A stretch of 34,088 nucleotides of DNA, taken from positions 1-34,088 of the forward strand of contig MWDV01000129.1 in NCBI GenBank assembly GCA_002070715.1, given 5' to 3'. The notes beneath the pieces were generated by a model. It saw only the letters and a list, made by a program, of their open reading frames with translations, was not told the origin of the DNA and ran no database searches. Every line of letters starts with the position of its first letter. The first letter of the stretch is position 1. A program made the position numbers and the translations under genes. The DNA is from Verrucomicrobia bacterium ADurb.Bin118 (GTDB lineage: Bacteria > Verrucomicrobiota > Verrucomicrobiia > Limisphaerales > MWDV01). Positions 6,155 through 14,392 of this stretch are shown piece after piece.

Positions 6155-7549
6155 ATGCCCCGCCGCGACCGACAGATTCGCACCGCAATCCATCAATGGA
6201 TGGATGCGGGGTTGTTTGCCCTGAGTTTCTGGCTGGCCTACGCCTTGCGGGCGAATCCCGACATCATTCGCTGGCTGGAACTGCCGCCGCCGCCGCGTCC
6301 GTTTGAGAGCTATTTGTGGTTGTATCTCATCCTGATTCCCGCAGCCCCGCTGGTTCTGGAAGCCAGCGGTTTTTACCGGCGCCCCTTGCTCGGCCCGCGA
6401 TGGCGCAAGGTCTGGCCTTTAATCCAAGGCTGCGTGATCATCTGCATGGGCGTGACGTTGATGCTCTTCTTTGCCCGGCTGGACATGGCGCGGTGGACCA
6501 TCATCTGGTTTGGCGGCATTGCCTTGGTGTTGGTCCTGACGAAAGAGGAAATCATCCGTTTGGTGTTTCGCAGCCGCCTCGGCCAGGCCCAGTATCGCAA
6601 ACGGTTCATTCTGGTGGGCGTGCCCAGTGAGATTGCGCAACTGCGCCAATTGTTGGCGGCGCATCCCGACGAGGGATTGGATGTGGTGGCACGGGTGGAC
6701 TTGTCACGGGAACCCGTCGAACACCTGGTGGAACAACTCCACGAGCATTCCGTGAACGGAGTCATCATCAGCGCCGAACATTCGCACTTTGAACAAATTG
6801 AAGCCGCCATCCGGGCCTGCGAGATTGAAGGCGTCGAAGCCTGGCTGGTGGCGGACTTTTTCCGCACGCAGATTTCGCGCACTTCCTTGGATGAATTTTA
6901 CGGCCGGCCCGTCCTGGTGTTCCGGGCCACCCCCGAGTTCTCCTGGCAAAGCGTGGTCAAACAGGTGCTCGACTTCGCGGGCGCGGCGGTGCTGTTGTTG
7001 GTGCTGTCTCCGCTTCTGCTGGCCGTGGCCGCGCTGATCAAGTTGACCTCGCCCGGGCCGGTGTTTTTCCGGCAACAACGGGCCGGGTTGAACGGTCATC
7101 CGTTCATGATGTACAAGTTCCGTTCCATGGTGACCAACGCGGAGCAGTTGAAACACGAACTGGAAGCGCTCAATGAAATGACCGGTCCCGTCTTCAAGGT
7201 TACCAATGATCCGCGAATCACCCCGCTGGGCCGGTTCATCCGGCGTTTCAGCATTGATGAACTGCCCCAACTGCTCAATGTGTTGTGCGGCGAAATGAGT
7301 CTCGTCGGTCCGCGGCCGCTGCCGGTGGACGAAGTTCAGCGGTTTGATGATGTCGCCCACCGGCGCCGCCTCAGCGTGCGGCCCGGTCTGACCTGCCTCT
7401 GGCAGATCAGCGGTCGCAACGAAGTCACTGATTTCGCAGAATGGGTGCGGCTGGATCTCGAATACATTGACAACTGGTCCCTCTGGCTGGACTTGAAAAT
7501 CCTGTTGCGCACCATCCCGGTGGTGTTGATGGCCAAAGGCGCCAAATGA
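6155..7549 (+). CDS. Exopolysaccharide polyprenyl glycosylphosphotransferase (initiating sugar transferase)
   Basis: This 464-residue protein has the WbaP/WcaJ architecture: four N-terminal membrane segments (within residues 12-150), a soluble Rossmann-like middle domain (about 150-260) starting RFILVGVPSE, a further membrane helix (about 268-292) and a C-terminal bacterial sugar transferase domain. That domain shows SPGPVFFRQQRAG, YKFRSM, DPRITPLGRFIRR, the catalytic-type Asp368-Glu369 in SIDELPQ, and MSLVGPRPLP. The family moves a sugar-1-phosphate from UDP-sugar to undecaprenyl phosphate, the first membrane step of EPS synthesis. It is the likely first enzyme for the pathway in which the WecG-like enzyme acts. 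Which sugar it loads is unknown. Confidence 0.93.
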   Translation: MPRRDRQIRTAIHQWMDAGLFALSFWLAYALRANPDIIRWLELPPPPRPFESYLWLYLILIPAAPLVLEASGFYRRPLLGPRWRKVWPLIQGCVIICMGVTLMLFFARLDMARWTIIWFGGIALVLVLTKEEIIRLVFRSRLGQAQYRKRFILVGVPSEIAQLRQLLAAHPDEGLDVVARVDLSREPVEHLVEQLHEHSVNGVIISAEHSHFEQIEAAIRACEIEGVEAWLVADFFRTQISRTSLDEFYGRPVLVFRATPEFSWQSVVKQVLDFAGAAVLLLVLSPLLLAVAALIKLTSPGPVFFRQQRAGLNGHPFMMYKFRSMVTNAEQLKHELEALNEMTGPVFKVTNDPRITPLGRFIRRFSIDELPQLLNVLCGEMSLVGPRPLPVDEVQRFDDVAHRRRLSVRPGLTCLWQISGRNEVTDFAEWVRLDLEYIDNWSLWLDLKILLRTIPVVLMAKGAK

Positions 7550-7615
7550 TTCCCTGCCGTTCTCACGCCGGTTCCTGAACCCTGCTCCCTCCAACGCCTC
7601 ACCGTAATCCCCGCC

Positions 7616-8584
7616 ATGTCCCCGCCCCGCCGCCGCGCCGCCGCTCGTCGTTCCCCGGTCTCGGTTGTCACCGGTGCCGCCGGTTTCCTCGGCTCGCATC
7701 TCACCGATTTACTTCTGGCCCGAGGCCACCGGGTGATCGGTCTGGACAATTTCATCACCGGTCGCATCGAGAACATCGCCCACCTCGCAGGACATCGGCA
7801 GTTCAAGTTTGTTGAACAGGACGTGACCGAATTCCTGTTTCTCGAGGAACCGGTGGATTACATCTGGCATTTCGCTTCCCCGGCCAGTCCGGTGGATTAC
7901 CTCGAATACCCGATTCAGACCCTGAAAGTCGGCTCCTTGGGCACCCACAAGGCGCTGGGATTGGCCCGGCACAAAGGCGCGCGTTTTCTCCTCGCTTCCA
8001 CCTCCGAAGTTTACGGCGACCCGCAGGTGCATCCGCAGACAGAGGATTATTGGGGTCACGTGAATCCCATCGGCCCGCGCGGTTGTTATGATGAGGCGAA
8101 ACGGTTTGCCGAGGCATTGACGATGGCCTACCACCGCGAGCATGGAGTGGCCACCCGCATCGTGCGCATCTTCAACACTTACGGTCCGCGGATGCGCCTC
8201 CAGGACGGCCGGGTTGTGCCGGCCTTCATCAGCCAGGCACTCCGGAACAAGCCGCTCACCGTCTTCGGCGACGGCACCCAGACCCGCAGCTTTTGTTACG
8301 TTGCCGATCTCGTCGAGGGCATTTACCGCCTGATGCTAAGCGCGGAACCGTTGCCAGTGAACATCGGGAATCCAACGGAATTGACGATGCTTCAGTTTGC
8401 CGAGGAAATCATCCGGCTCACCGGCGCGCGCAGCCGGGTGGTTTATCGTCCGTTGCCGCAGGATGATCCCAAGCAGCGGCGACCGGACATCACCCGGGCG
8501 CGCACGCTGTTGAAATGGAAACCCCGGGTCGCCCTCGCCGACGGTCTGGCGCGAACCATTGAATACTTCCGAAACCAACCTTGA
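7616..8584 (+). CDS. UDP-glucuronate decarboxylase-like NAD-dependent epimerase/dehydratase
   Basis: An extended short-chain dehydrogenase of 322 residues. It has the glycine-rich NAD motif GAAGFLGSH near residue 21, the catalytic Tyr158...Lys162 in YDEAK, and STSEVYGDP. The set [16 protein letters not shown]...[14 protein letters not shown] is characteristic of UDP-xylose synthases, which turn UDP-glucuronate into UDP-xylose in the cytoplasm. The protein has the normal single-domain length and a slightly Arg-rich N-terminus; a start a few codons later is possible. It lies 66 bp after the sugar transferase on the same strand and most likely supplies UDP-xylose or a related donor for the polysaccharide made by this locus. 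Confidence 0.88.
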   Translation: MSPPRRRAAARRSPVSVVTGAAGFLGSHLTDLLLARGHRVIGLDNFITGRIENIAHLAGHRQFKFVEQDVTEFLFLEEPVDYIWHFASPASPVDYLEYPIQTLKVGSLGTHKALGLARHKGARFLLASTSEVYGDPQVHPQTEDYWGHVNPIGPRGCYDEAKRFAEALTMAYHREHGVATRIVRIFNTYGPRMRLQDGRVVPAFISQALRNKPLTVFGDGTQTRSFCYVADLVEGIYRLMLSAEPLPVNIGNPTELTMLQFAEEIIRLTGARSRVVYRPLPQDDPKQRRPDITRARTLLKWKPRVALADGLARTIEYFRNQP

Positions 8585-8757
8585 ACCGCGCCCAAAATCC
8601 TTGGTTCTGAGTTTCGGCTGCGGCGCGGCGGACGGCCGGGTTTGAGAGCCCGCGCCGTTTTTGCTCGTCACCGCGCGGCGGAGGGGATTAAACCTTCCCT
8701 TGGATTTCCTTGCCGGTCGGGAACGGTCCGGGAGAAAGTCCACCGCAGGCCATACCG

Positions 8758-10455
8758 ATGAAATCGTTTATCGCCAACCTGATGGGATTTCTGCACCGCA
8801 AGGCGGCGCTCCGCAACCTCACGCTGTTGGGGCGTTTTCTGGCGCTGTGGGTGATCATCGTCCTGATCTTCAGCCTCCTGTTCCAACTGCTGATGCACCG
8901 GGAAGGCCAGCAGCATAGCTGGGTCACCGGCTTTTACTGGACGCTGACCGTCATGTCCACGCTGGGGTTTGGCGACATCACCTTCCAAGGCGATGCGGGC
9001 CGCATTTTCTCCATGGTCGTCCTGTTGTCCGGCATGATTTTTTTGCTGGTGCTGTTGCCCTTCACCTTCATCCAATTCTGTTACGCGCCGTGGATGGAAG
9101 CCCAGACTGCCGCCCGCGCGCCGCGTCAGGTGCCGGCCCATACGGCCGGGCACGTCATCCTCACCCATTTCGATCCGGTCACCCGCGCCTTGATCGCCAA
9201 ACTCAATCAATTCGGATACGGCTACGCGTTGGTGGTGGCCGAGTTATCCGAGGCGTTGTCCCTACACGATCTGGGCATCAACGTTTATCTCGGCGAACCC
9301 GATCTGCCCGACACCTACGCGCGTCTCAACGTCGAGCGCGCCGCCCTCGTGGCCTCCACCAGCACCGAGGTTCACAATACCAACATCGCCTTCACCGTCC
9401 GGGAGCTCTCCAAAACGGTTCCCATCCTCACTACTGCGGAGTCGGACGCCGCAGTGGATATCCTCAAGCTGGCCGGCAGTTCGCATGTGATCCGGATGGG
9501 CGAACTCATGGGCCGCTCCCTGGCCCGCCGCACCATTGGTGGCGACGCCGTGGCGCATGTCATTGGCACGTTCGACAAGTTGTTCATCGCCGAGGCCGCC
9601 GCCGCCGGCACCCCGCTCGTGGGCAAAACCCTGGCCGAATCACGGCTCCGGGAAAATGCGGGCACCAATGTCATCGGCGTCTGGGAACGCGGCGGCTTTC
9701 AACCCGCCCGATCGGACACCCTGATCGGGCCCCACACGGTTCTGGTGCTGGCGGGTTCGTTGGAACAGATGCGGACCTACAACGAACTGTTCTGCATTTA
9801 TCACCGCGCCACCACCCCGGTGCTGATCATTGGCGGGGGCCGGGTGGGCCGCGCCACGGGCCGCGCGCTGCGCGAACGACAACTGGATTACCGCATCATC
9901 GAGCGCGATCCCGCGCAGATTCCCGCGGCGGACGCGGCGCATTTCCTGCTCGGCGACGCCGGGCAGATGGAAGTGCTGGAGAAAGCCGGATTGAAGGAAG
10001 CGCCCGCGGTGATTGTCACGACCAACGACGACGACATCAGCGTTTACATCACCCTCCTCTGCCGGCGACTGCGTCCGGACATCCAGATCATCAGCCGCGC
10101 CACCCAGGAACGGAATGTCTCCACCCTGCACCGGGCGGGCGCGGATTTTGTCATGAGTTACGCCTCAATGGGTGCGAACATCATTTTCAATCTGCTCAAG
10201 CGCAGCGACATTCTCATGCTGGCCGAGGGGTTGAACGCCTTTCGAATCCGGACGCCGGAGGCGTTGGCGGGCAAGACCCTGGCGGAAACCGGCGTGCGCC
10301 GCAAAACCGGTTGCAGTGTGATTGCCTTGAACGAAGGGAAAAACTTCGAGGTCAATCCCGATCCGTTCCGCCCCCTGTCGGCGGACGCGGAGATCGTGCT
10401 CATCGGCAGTCTGGAGGCCGAACAAAAATTCTTCCAACTCTACGGCAATGTGTAA
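8758..10455 (+). CDS. Potassium channel with two cytoplasmic RCK (TrkA-N/TrkA-C) modules
   Basis: A 565-residue protein. I start at the ATG at 8758 (MKSFIANLMGF); the ATG at 8710 would add a non-membrane leader. The N-terminal part has two membrane helices around a pore loop with selectivity filter T68-LGFGD73 (compare TVGYGD). Two tandem RCK modules follow, each a Rossmann domain plus a TrkA-C-like domain. The second has a clear nucleotide motif, IGGGRVGRA (G359-G364), and a later acidic strand end (IIERDP). The first begins AGHVILTHFDPVTRA, where the GxGxxG glycines are missing. The family gates K+ flow in response to Ca2+, NAD(H) or nucleotides. It ends 23 bp from a convergent gene and is not obviously part of the EPS locus. 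Confidence 0.93.
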   Translation: MKSFIANLMGFLHRKAALRNLTLLGRFLALWVIIVLIFSLLFQLLMHREGQQHSWVTGFYWTLTVMSTLGFGDITFQGDAGRIFSMVVLLSGMIFLLVLLPFTFIQFCYAPWMEAQTAARAPRQVPAHTAGHVILTHFDPVTRALIAKLNQFGYGYALVVAELSEALSLHDLGINVYLGEPDLPDTYARLNVERAALVASTSTEVHNTNIAFTVRELSKTVPILTTAESDAAVDILKLAGSSHVIRMGELMGRSLARRTIGGDAVAHVIGTFDKLFIAEAAAAGTPLVGKTLAESRLRENAGTNVIGVWERGGFQPARSDTLIGPHTVLVLAGSLEQMRTYNELFCIYHRATTPVLIIGGGRVGRATGRALRERQLDYRIIERDPAQIPAADAAHFLLGDAGQMEVLEKAGLKEAPAVIVTTNDDDISVYITLLCRRLRPDIQIISRATQERNVSTLHRAGADFVMSYASMGANIIFNLLKRSDILMLAEGLNAFRIRTPEALAGKTLAETGVRRKTGCSVIALNEGKNFEVNPDPFRPLSADAEIVLIGSLEAEQKFFQLYGNV

Positions 10456-10478
10456 CCGCCGTCCCGCGCCGCTGCGGC

Positions 10479-11813
10479 TCAACGGCCCATCAACTCCAGC
10501 ACGACCAGCGTCGTCGCCATGATCCCGGTTTTGAGTGTGGGTTCGGGCGCCGGCGCGAAACGCGGGGAATGCAACCCCGGCAAACTTTGACCGGTGCGTT
10601 GACTGGCGGCGTAAACTTCGGGAGCCACCGCGCCCAAATTGAACATGCAGATGGGCACCCGCTCCGCCGTCCGGCCGTATTCGCTGAAGTCCTCGCCGCC
10701 CATGCGAGGCAGGCGCCGGATCACGTTCGTCTCGCCAAAATGGGTCCGAAACACGCCGGCCACCCGCTCGGCCAGTTCCGGATCGTTGTAAACGGCCGGA
10801 GTGTATTCTTGGTGGATGTTCACCAGCGGCATCCGGTCTTCCGGCAGACCGGCGGCCAGCGCCTGGCCGCGCACGATCCGGGGAATGGCCGCCAACACCT
10901 GTTGCCGGGCTGTGTCCGTATGGGAACGGACGGTCACCTGCAGCTTCACTTCATCCGGGATAATGTTGTGTTTGGTGCCGCCTTGGATTGAGCCGACGGT
11001 AACGACTGCGGGATCGCCGGCCTCGATTTCGCGGCTGACGATGGTTTGCAAGGCCAGCACGATTTGCGCGGCCAAGACCACCGGATCCTTGGTTCGGTGC
11101 GGATACGCTCCGTGGCCGCCCAGGCCGCGCACGGTGATGTCCACGGAATCCACGTTAGCGGTGGAGAACCCGGGGGTGTACCCGAGCTGGCCGGCGGGCA
11201 TTTCGGCGTTGTCATGCAGGGCAAGGCAAAAGTCCGGCCGGGGAAACCGGGTGAACAAGCCGTCCGCCAACATGCGGGCCGCGCCGCCGCCGGCTTCCTC
11301 TGCCGGCTGGCCGATCAAGATCAGGGTGCCCGCCCAGTGCGTCCGCAGTTGCGCCAGCGCGCGGGCGGTGCCCACCAGCGACGTCATGTGAATGTCGTGG
11401 CCGCAGGCGTGCATGACGCCGACTTCGTTACCGGCACTATCGCGGGCGGTCACGGTGCTCGCATACGGCAGGCCGGTCTGTTCCCTCACCGGCAGGGCGT
11501 CCATGTCGGCGCGCACCAGCACGGTCGGACCGGCGCCGTTTTTCAGAACCGCGACCACGCCCCATCCGCCCACGCGTTCGGTGACCTCGTAACCCGCCCG
11601 GCGCAGTTCCTCCGCCAGTCGGGCCGAAGTTTTTTCCTCATTCAACGACAATTCCGGATGGGCATGAAAATGCCGGTACAACTCGAAGAGCGAAGGATAT
11701 TCCCGGTCGGCCAGGGCGCGAACGGTGTCACGGAGCGTGGTGTCCTGCGCCCAAACAATTGAACCCAGCAAGCTGGCTCCCAGCGTGAACAACAACCAAC
11801 GGTGCGTCTTCAT
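10479..11813 (-). CDS. Secreted M20D-family amidohydrolase/peptidase
   Basis: A 444-residue protein from the ATG at 11813 (MKTHRWLLFTLGASLLGSIVWAQ), which gives a clean signal peptide with likely cleavage after Ala22; the ATG at 11849 would mask it. The metal-binding set of the M20D family is visible: HACGHD at 135-140, the GQPAEE motif near 178, HD in LALHDNAE, and the C-terminal GGEDFSEY. A dimerisation-domain motif, GGHGAYPH, is also present. Homologues hydrolyse N-acyl or N-acetyl amino acids (hippurate hydrolase, IAA-amino acid hydrolase and related enzymes) with two metal ions. The signal peptide implies action outside the cytoplasm, so the substrate may be an extracellular amide or peptide. 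The protein ends converging on the K+ channel gene. Confidence 0.93.
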   Translation of the reverse strand: MKTHRWLLFTLGASLLGSIVWAQDTTLRDTVRALADREYPSLFELYRHFHAHPELSLNEEKTSARLAEELRRAGYEVTERVGGWGVVAVLKNGAGPTVLVRADMDALPVREQTGLPYASTVTARDSAGNEVGVMHACGHDIHMTSLVGTARALAQLRTHWAGTLILIGQPAEEAGGGAARMLADGLFTRFPRPDFCLALHDNAEMPAGQLGYTPGFSTANVDSVDITVRGLGGHGAYPHRTKDPVVLAAQIVLALQTIVSREIEAGDPAVVTVGSIQGGTKHNIIPDEVKLQVTVRSHTDTARQQVLAAIPRIVRGQALAAGLPEDRMPLVNIHQEYTPAVYNDPELAERVAGVFRTHFGETNVIRRLPRMGGEDFSEYGRTAERVPICMFNLGAVAPEVYAASQRTGQSLPGLHSPRFAPAPEPTLKTGIMATTLVVLELMGR

Positions 11814-11894
11814 GCCGCCGATGTTGGCCCGGTTTGACGGATGCGACAATGCCGCAATCGCAAAGATTGCAGGGGCAGCCCGCTTGAATGCAGA

Positions 11895-12404
11895 TCAATC
11901 AACCGGCGGAGTCTGCGCCGGCGCATCCGGGGCCGCAGTGCCCCGTCCGGACAGGACGAAGTCCATTTCAAAAACTTCGTAGCCGGAATGTTTCATGCCC
12001 AGTTGCGTGTAGGCGCGTCGGGCGCGCTGGTTCGCTCGGTGCATGTAGAGCCGCAGGCCGGCAATGCCGGGGCGGGTGCGGGCCAGCCGGGCCACCTGTT
12101 CGAACAGAGTACGGAATACGCCTTGTCCGCGGAACGCCGGCCGCACATACACGCTCTGAATCCACCACCAGTTGCCGTTGCGCCAGTCGCTCCATTCGTA
12201 GGTGATCAACAGTTGACCCGCGATTTCGCCGTCCACTTCGGCGAGGAAGTAGAGGCCCTTGGCCGCATCCGCCAGGACGGCGGCGACTCCGGCGTCAAGA
12301 ACGGCCGGGTCCAGGCGGAACTGTTCGGTTTCCAGCGCCATGCAGCGGTTGAACTCCGCCACCACTGGCGCGTCCGATAACGTGGCTTGACGAATTGTGA
12401 TCAT
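11895..12404 (-). CDS. GNAT-family N-acetyltransferase
   Basis: A 169-residue protein beginning ITIRQATLSDAP, the usual first strand of GNAT proteins. The acetyl-CoA pyrophosphate-binding loop is in VYVRPAFRGQGVFRTLFEQV (R-G-Q-G-V), preceded by the beta4 strand (WWWIQSVYV) and followed by LRLYMHRANQRARRAYTQLGM, the typical motif B with the N..A...Y...GF/M pattern. It transfers an acetyl group from acetyl-CoA to an unknown amine. The last 20 residues (GTAAPDAPAQTPPVD) are a low-complexity tail. It lies upstream of the amidohydrolase on the same strand, separated by about 80 bp, with no evidence that they act together. Confidence 0.88.
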   Translation of the reverse strand: MITIRQATLSDAPVVAEFNRCMALETEQFRLDPAVLDAGVAAVLADAAKGLYFLAEVDGEIAGQLLITYEWSDWRNGNWWWIQSVYVRPAFRGQGVFRTLFEQVARLARTRPGIAGLRLYMHRANQRARRAYTQLGMKHSGYEVFEMDFVLSGRGTAAPDAPAQTPPVD

Positions 12405-12493
12405 GAGACGAAATCCTCTGTCGAACTACCGCATGCCGGCGCGCGGCGCAGGAATTCGTGGGCAGCCGCGCGACGGCGTGGTTTAATCAAGGC

Positions 12494-12811
12494 ATGGACG
12501 ACGAACCGGTTCAACTGCCGATTGACGGGGTGCTGGACCTGCACACTTTCAAGCCGCGCGAGGTGAAAGACCTCGTGTTGGACTATCTGGCCGAATGCCG
12601 CCGGCAAGGCATTCTGACAGTGCGCATCATTCATGGCAAAGGGATCGGCAACCTGCGCCGCACGGTCCATGCCGTGTTGGAAAAGCATCCCGCCGTTCTC
12701 GGTTTCACGCTGGATCATCCGCAGTTGGGCGGGTGGGGGGCGACCTTGGTGAAATTGCGGCCCCCGACCCCGGACGACCCGCCGCTGGCGGAAAGCGCCT
12801 CCACTGGTTAG
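12494..12811 (+). CDS. Smr-domain protein
   Basis: A 105-residue protein consisting almost wholly of one Smr domain. I start at the ATG at 12494 ([12 protein letters not shown]); a frame-extending start at 12458 adds only unlikely residues. The family motifs are in order: LDLHTF near residue 17, the [11 protein letters not shown] signature near 53, and [11 protein letters not shown] at the end (family G..G.T.V.L). Smr domains from MutS2 and stand-alone proteins bind or nick branched nucleic acids or act on mRNA in ribosome rescue; which applies here is unknown. It sits divergently next to the GNAT gene, about 90 bp away, and ends in a 188-bp region before the convergent lysA. Confidence 0.9.
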   Translation: MDDEPVQLPIDGVLDLHTFKPREVKDLVLDYLAECRRQGILTVRIIHGKGIGNLRRTVHAVLEKHPAVLGFTLDHPQLGGWGATLVKLRPPTPDDPPLAESASTG

Positions 12812-12999
12812 CGTGTTCGCAAAAAAGTTGTTGTTTCGCGAGATGCCAATCTCCTTCTCTGGCTTGGCGCCCAATTGATTCGGTGTGCCCGAGTCGCTGG
12901 ACAGGTTGTCGCGGGAGACACCCGTGATGATGAACCCTGCCGCTGCGCTGGCACGAGCGGGCCCGGACTGTTTCGCCAAACGGGCGTGACGTCCTTTAA

Positions 13000-14298
13000 T
13001 CACTGGAGCCACGGGGCGATCCGTTCGCCCGCCCAGATTTCTTTCAGCGGCTGGCGTTCGCGCACCAATGCGGCCTGCCGGTCCCGGACCAGGACCTCCG
13101 CCGTGAGGGCGCGCGAGTTGTAGTTGGACGCCATCACAAAGCCATACGCGCCGGCGCTCATCAGCGCGAGGTAATCCCCTTCGGCCACATGCGGCAGCAG
13201 TCGGTCTTTGCAGAAGAAATCTCCGGATTCGCAGACCCCGCCCACGACGTCGGCCTTCATCATGCGGCTGCGCCGCCGGGTGAGCGGCACGATTTCATGG
13301 TAGGCATCGTAAAAGGCCGGACGGATCAAATCATTCATGGCCGCGTCCACGATGACGAAGTTTTTTCGACCGGTCCGTTTCACATATTCCACGCGGGTGA
13401 TCAGCACGCCGGAGTTGCCGGAAATGAACCGTCCCGGCTCCAAAAGAATCCGCAGTCCCAACGGCTTCAGCAACGGCAACAACCGCGCGGCATAGGCGGC
13501 CGGGGTGATGATCCCGCGGGCGGCGGCGGAGCGCCACCACTGCGCCGGACCGCTTACCAGGGCGAATTGGTAAAGTATGCCCAGGCCGCCGCCGATGCTG
13601 AAGAACTCCAGTCCGTGCCGCTCGGTCAACCGGCGCACCAGCGGCAGCATCTTGCGCACGGCGTTTTCGAACGGCCCGGTCTTCGTGATCTGCGAGCCGA
13701 TGTGCATCTGGACGCCGCGCAGCCGCAGATGCTTCAACTTCGCCGCCCGCGCGTAAACGCCTTCGATGAGGTCAAACGCAATGCCGAATTTGTCCTCGTA
13801 CGTGCCCGTGGTGATTTTGGCGTGGGTATCCACCGCCACGTTGGGATTCACGCGCACGGCCACCGGCGCGATGGTTTTGCGTCGGGCCGCGATCCGGTTG
13901 ATGCGTTCCAGTTCCGGTTCGCTCTCCGCGTTGAGGCAATACACCTTCTGCCGCAGGGCAAATTCAATTTCCGCCGCGGTTTTTCCCGCCCCAGCGAAAA
14001 CGCATTTCCGCGGATCGCCCCCCGCCTGGATCACGCGGTGCAATTCGCCCTCGCTCACGATGTCGAATCCGCTGCCCAAATTCGCCAGCGTCCGCAGAAC
14101 GGACTGGTTGGAATTGGATTTCACGGCATAGCAAATCAGGTGATCCACCGGCGCCATGGCGCGGCCCAGCTTTTGGAAATGGTTCACCAGCGTGCGGTGG
14201 GAATACACATAGAGCGGCGTGCCGAAACGCTTCGCGAGCGATTCAAGCCGGACCGCTTCGCAATACAACCGATCGCCCCGGTAATGGAATTGGTGCAT
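13000..14298 (-). CDS. lysA: Diaminopimelate decarboxylase
   Basis: A 432-residue PLP enzyme of the alanine racemase/ornithine decarboxylase fold, which decarboxylates meso-diaminopimelate to lysine, the last step of lysine synthesis. The PLP Schiff-base lysine is Lys60 in CYAVKSNSNQS. The SGFDIVSEGEL block, the HIGSQI motif, the IGGGLGI phosphate-binding loop, LEPGRF, and the substrate-side CESGDFF plus SAGAYGF...YNSR motifs are all present. Length and motif order are normal. The MHQFHYRGDRLYCE start fits the family N-terminus. It is co-directional with the helicase (94 bp upstream), but the two have no functional link I can see. Confidence 0.97.
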   Translation of the reverse strand: MHQFHYRGDRLYCEAVRLESLAKRFGTPLYVYSHRTLVNHFQKLGRAMAPVDHLICYAVKSNSNQSVLRTLANLGSGFDIVSEGELHRVIQAGGDPRKCVFAGAGKTAAEIEFALRQKVYCLNAESEPELERINRIAARRKTIAPVAVRVNPNVAVDTHAKITTGTYEDKFGIAFDLIEGVYARAAKLKHLRLRGVQMHIGSQITKTGPFENAVRKMLPLVRRLTERHGLEFFSIGGGLGILYQFALVSGPAQWWRSAAARGIITPAAYAARLLPLLKPLGLRILLEPGRFISGNSGVLITRVEYVKRTGRKNFVIVDAAMNDLIRPAFYDAYHEIVPLTRRRSRMMKADVVGGVCESGDFFCKDRLLPHVAEGDYLALMSAGAYGFVMASNYNSRALTAEVLVRDRQAALVRERQPLKEIWAGERIAPWLQ

Positions 14299-14392
14299 AG
14301 GACGGCAAGAGTAGGCGTCCGCGGCCCAAGTTCAAGACCGGGATTTTCCGTCGCATGACCCGGCCGGCGCTCCGCAAAGGCCATCCCCGGGA

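Noticed and set aside
10468-10478. Small GCCG-CTG-CGGC hairpin between the K+ channel and amidohydrolase
   Set aside because: A 4-bp stem in GC-rich DNA with no T-run is not enough to call a terminator.
9090-10991. A 633-codon plus-strand open frame
   Set aside because: It is a shadow of the K+ channel in another frame and then runs across the minus-strand amidohydrolase; it is Arg/His-rich and has no domain.
12401-13012. A 203-codon minus-strand open frame between the GNAT gene and lysA
   Set aside because: It runs antisense through the Smr gene. The 188 bp left over between smr and lysA has no supported gene.
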